Assembly: GCA_019244945.1 (NCBI GenBank)
Contig: JAFASD010000319.1
Location: forward strand, 1 to 5,661
Origin: Acidobacteriaceae bacterium
Lineage (GTDB): Bacteria > Acidobacteriota > Terriglobia > Bryobacterales > Bryobacteraceae
Direction: 5' to 3'
Length of the DNA: 5,661 nt
Every line of letters starts with the position of its first letter. Positions within the stretch are counted from its first letter, which is position 1. Positions 5,525-5,661 of this stretch are shown piece by piece. A program made the translations under genes and the position numbers. A model generated the notes under the pieces. It did not search any database. It was not told the DNA's origin and saw only the letters and a list, made by a program, of their open reading frames with translations.

Positions 5525-5531
5525 TACAATA
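5525..5531. promoter_or_regulatory. Symmetric -10-like element between divergent genes
   Basis: The plus strand reads TACAAT at 5525-5530 (one mismatch to TATAAT). The minus strand reads TATTGT at 5531-5526 (TAnnnT pattern). From standard spacing, the start of transcription would fall at 5537 on the plus strand, exactly the A of the xseB ATG, and at about 5519 on the minus strand, in the methyltransferase start codon. No good -35 was found for either direction. The call rests on the -10 match and on the gap of only 15 bp. Confidence 0.35.
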
Positions 5532-5536
5532 AGGCG

Positions 5537-5661
5537 ATGGCCGGGGAAAAAACGATCTCGCCCAATTTTGAAGCGAGTTTGGAAGAACTGGAGCGCATCG
5601 TCAAGGAACTGGAAAAGGGCGATTTACCGTTAGAGCAGAGTCTCACGCTGTTTGAGAGCGG
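5537..5661 (+). CDS. xseB: Exodeoxyribonuclease VII small subunit, N-terminal part (runs off the window)
   Basis: XseB is the small helical subunit that binds several copies per XseA in exonuclease VII, which degrades single-stranded DNA from either end during repair. Forty-one complete codons are visible. The segment NFEASLEELERIVKELEKGD followed by LPLEQSLTLFES is the characteristic XseB helix, turn and helix (family length about 70-90 residues), so roughly half the gene is present. The ATG at 5537 fits the usual distance of about 10 residues to the first helix. AAGG at 5531-5534 is only 2 bases from the ATG, too close for a normal SD, so leaderless or atypical initiation is possible. xseA is not in view; the right flank may hold it or isoprenoid genes, as in many bacteria. 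Confidence 0.93.
   Translation, partial: MAGEKTISPNFEASLEELERIVKELEKGDLPLEQSLTLFES

Overview
The window reads as ordinary chromosomal DNA of a mesophilic soil-type bacterium, most likely an acidobacterium. That placement is an inference from the protein style (a TatA with the FGPKKLPELG motif, a six-domain S1, an IHF-like protein next to rpsA, a HIT protein with an HIHLHVLPRW motif) and from the moderately GC-rich codons. No rRNA gene is present to settle it. I see no tRNA, CRISPR array, insertion sequence or phage gene.

Layout. Positions 42-248 on the minus strand hold tatA, a 68-residue pore subunit of twin-arginine export. A 272-bp regulatory region (249-520) separates it from the divergent rpsA. 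This region carries a near-consensus sigma70 promoter (TTGACA, 17 bp, TATAGT), a dyad lying over the -10 and the predicted start of transcription, an imperfect direct repeat upstream, and a leader with no Shine-Dalgarno sequence in front of rpsA. Next comes a tight plus-strand cluster: rpsA (ribosomal protein S1), an HU/IHF-family DNA-bending protein whose ATG overlaps the rpsA stop, and a HIT-family nucleotide hydrolase or phosphorylase 9 bp further on. They are probably one transcript.

After a looser gap comes a 44-codon membrane ORF (3202-3336) that looks like the N-terminus of an ECF-transporter T component. It is followed by a probably exported glycoside hydrolase of the clan GH-A type (3362-4828). 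That gene runs convergently into a minus-strand class I SAM-dependent methyltransferase (4841-5521), with a hairpin at the junction. Only 15 bp separate the methyltransferase start from the start of xseB (exonuclease VII small subunit), which runs off the window at 5661. The 15 bp contain a -10-like sequence readable on both strands.

The first half is core information processing: S1 and its nucleoid-protein partner in a conserved order, plus a dinucleotide-polyphosphate type enzyme. The second half is more accessory: polysaccharide breakdown and an orphan methyltransferase. I found no convincing new multi-gene system. The most notable signals are regulatory: the rpsA operator-like dyad and SD-less leader, the symmetric -10 between the methyltransferase gene and xseB, the EcfT-like mini-ORF, and the unassigned glycosidase.
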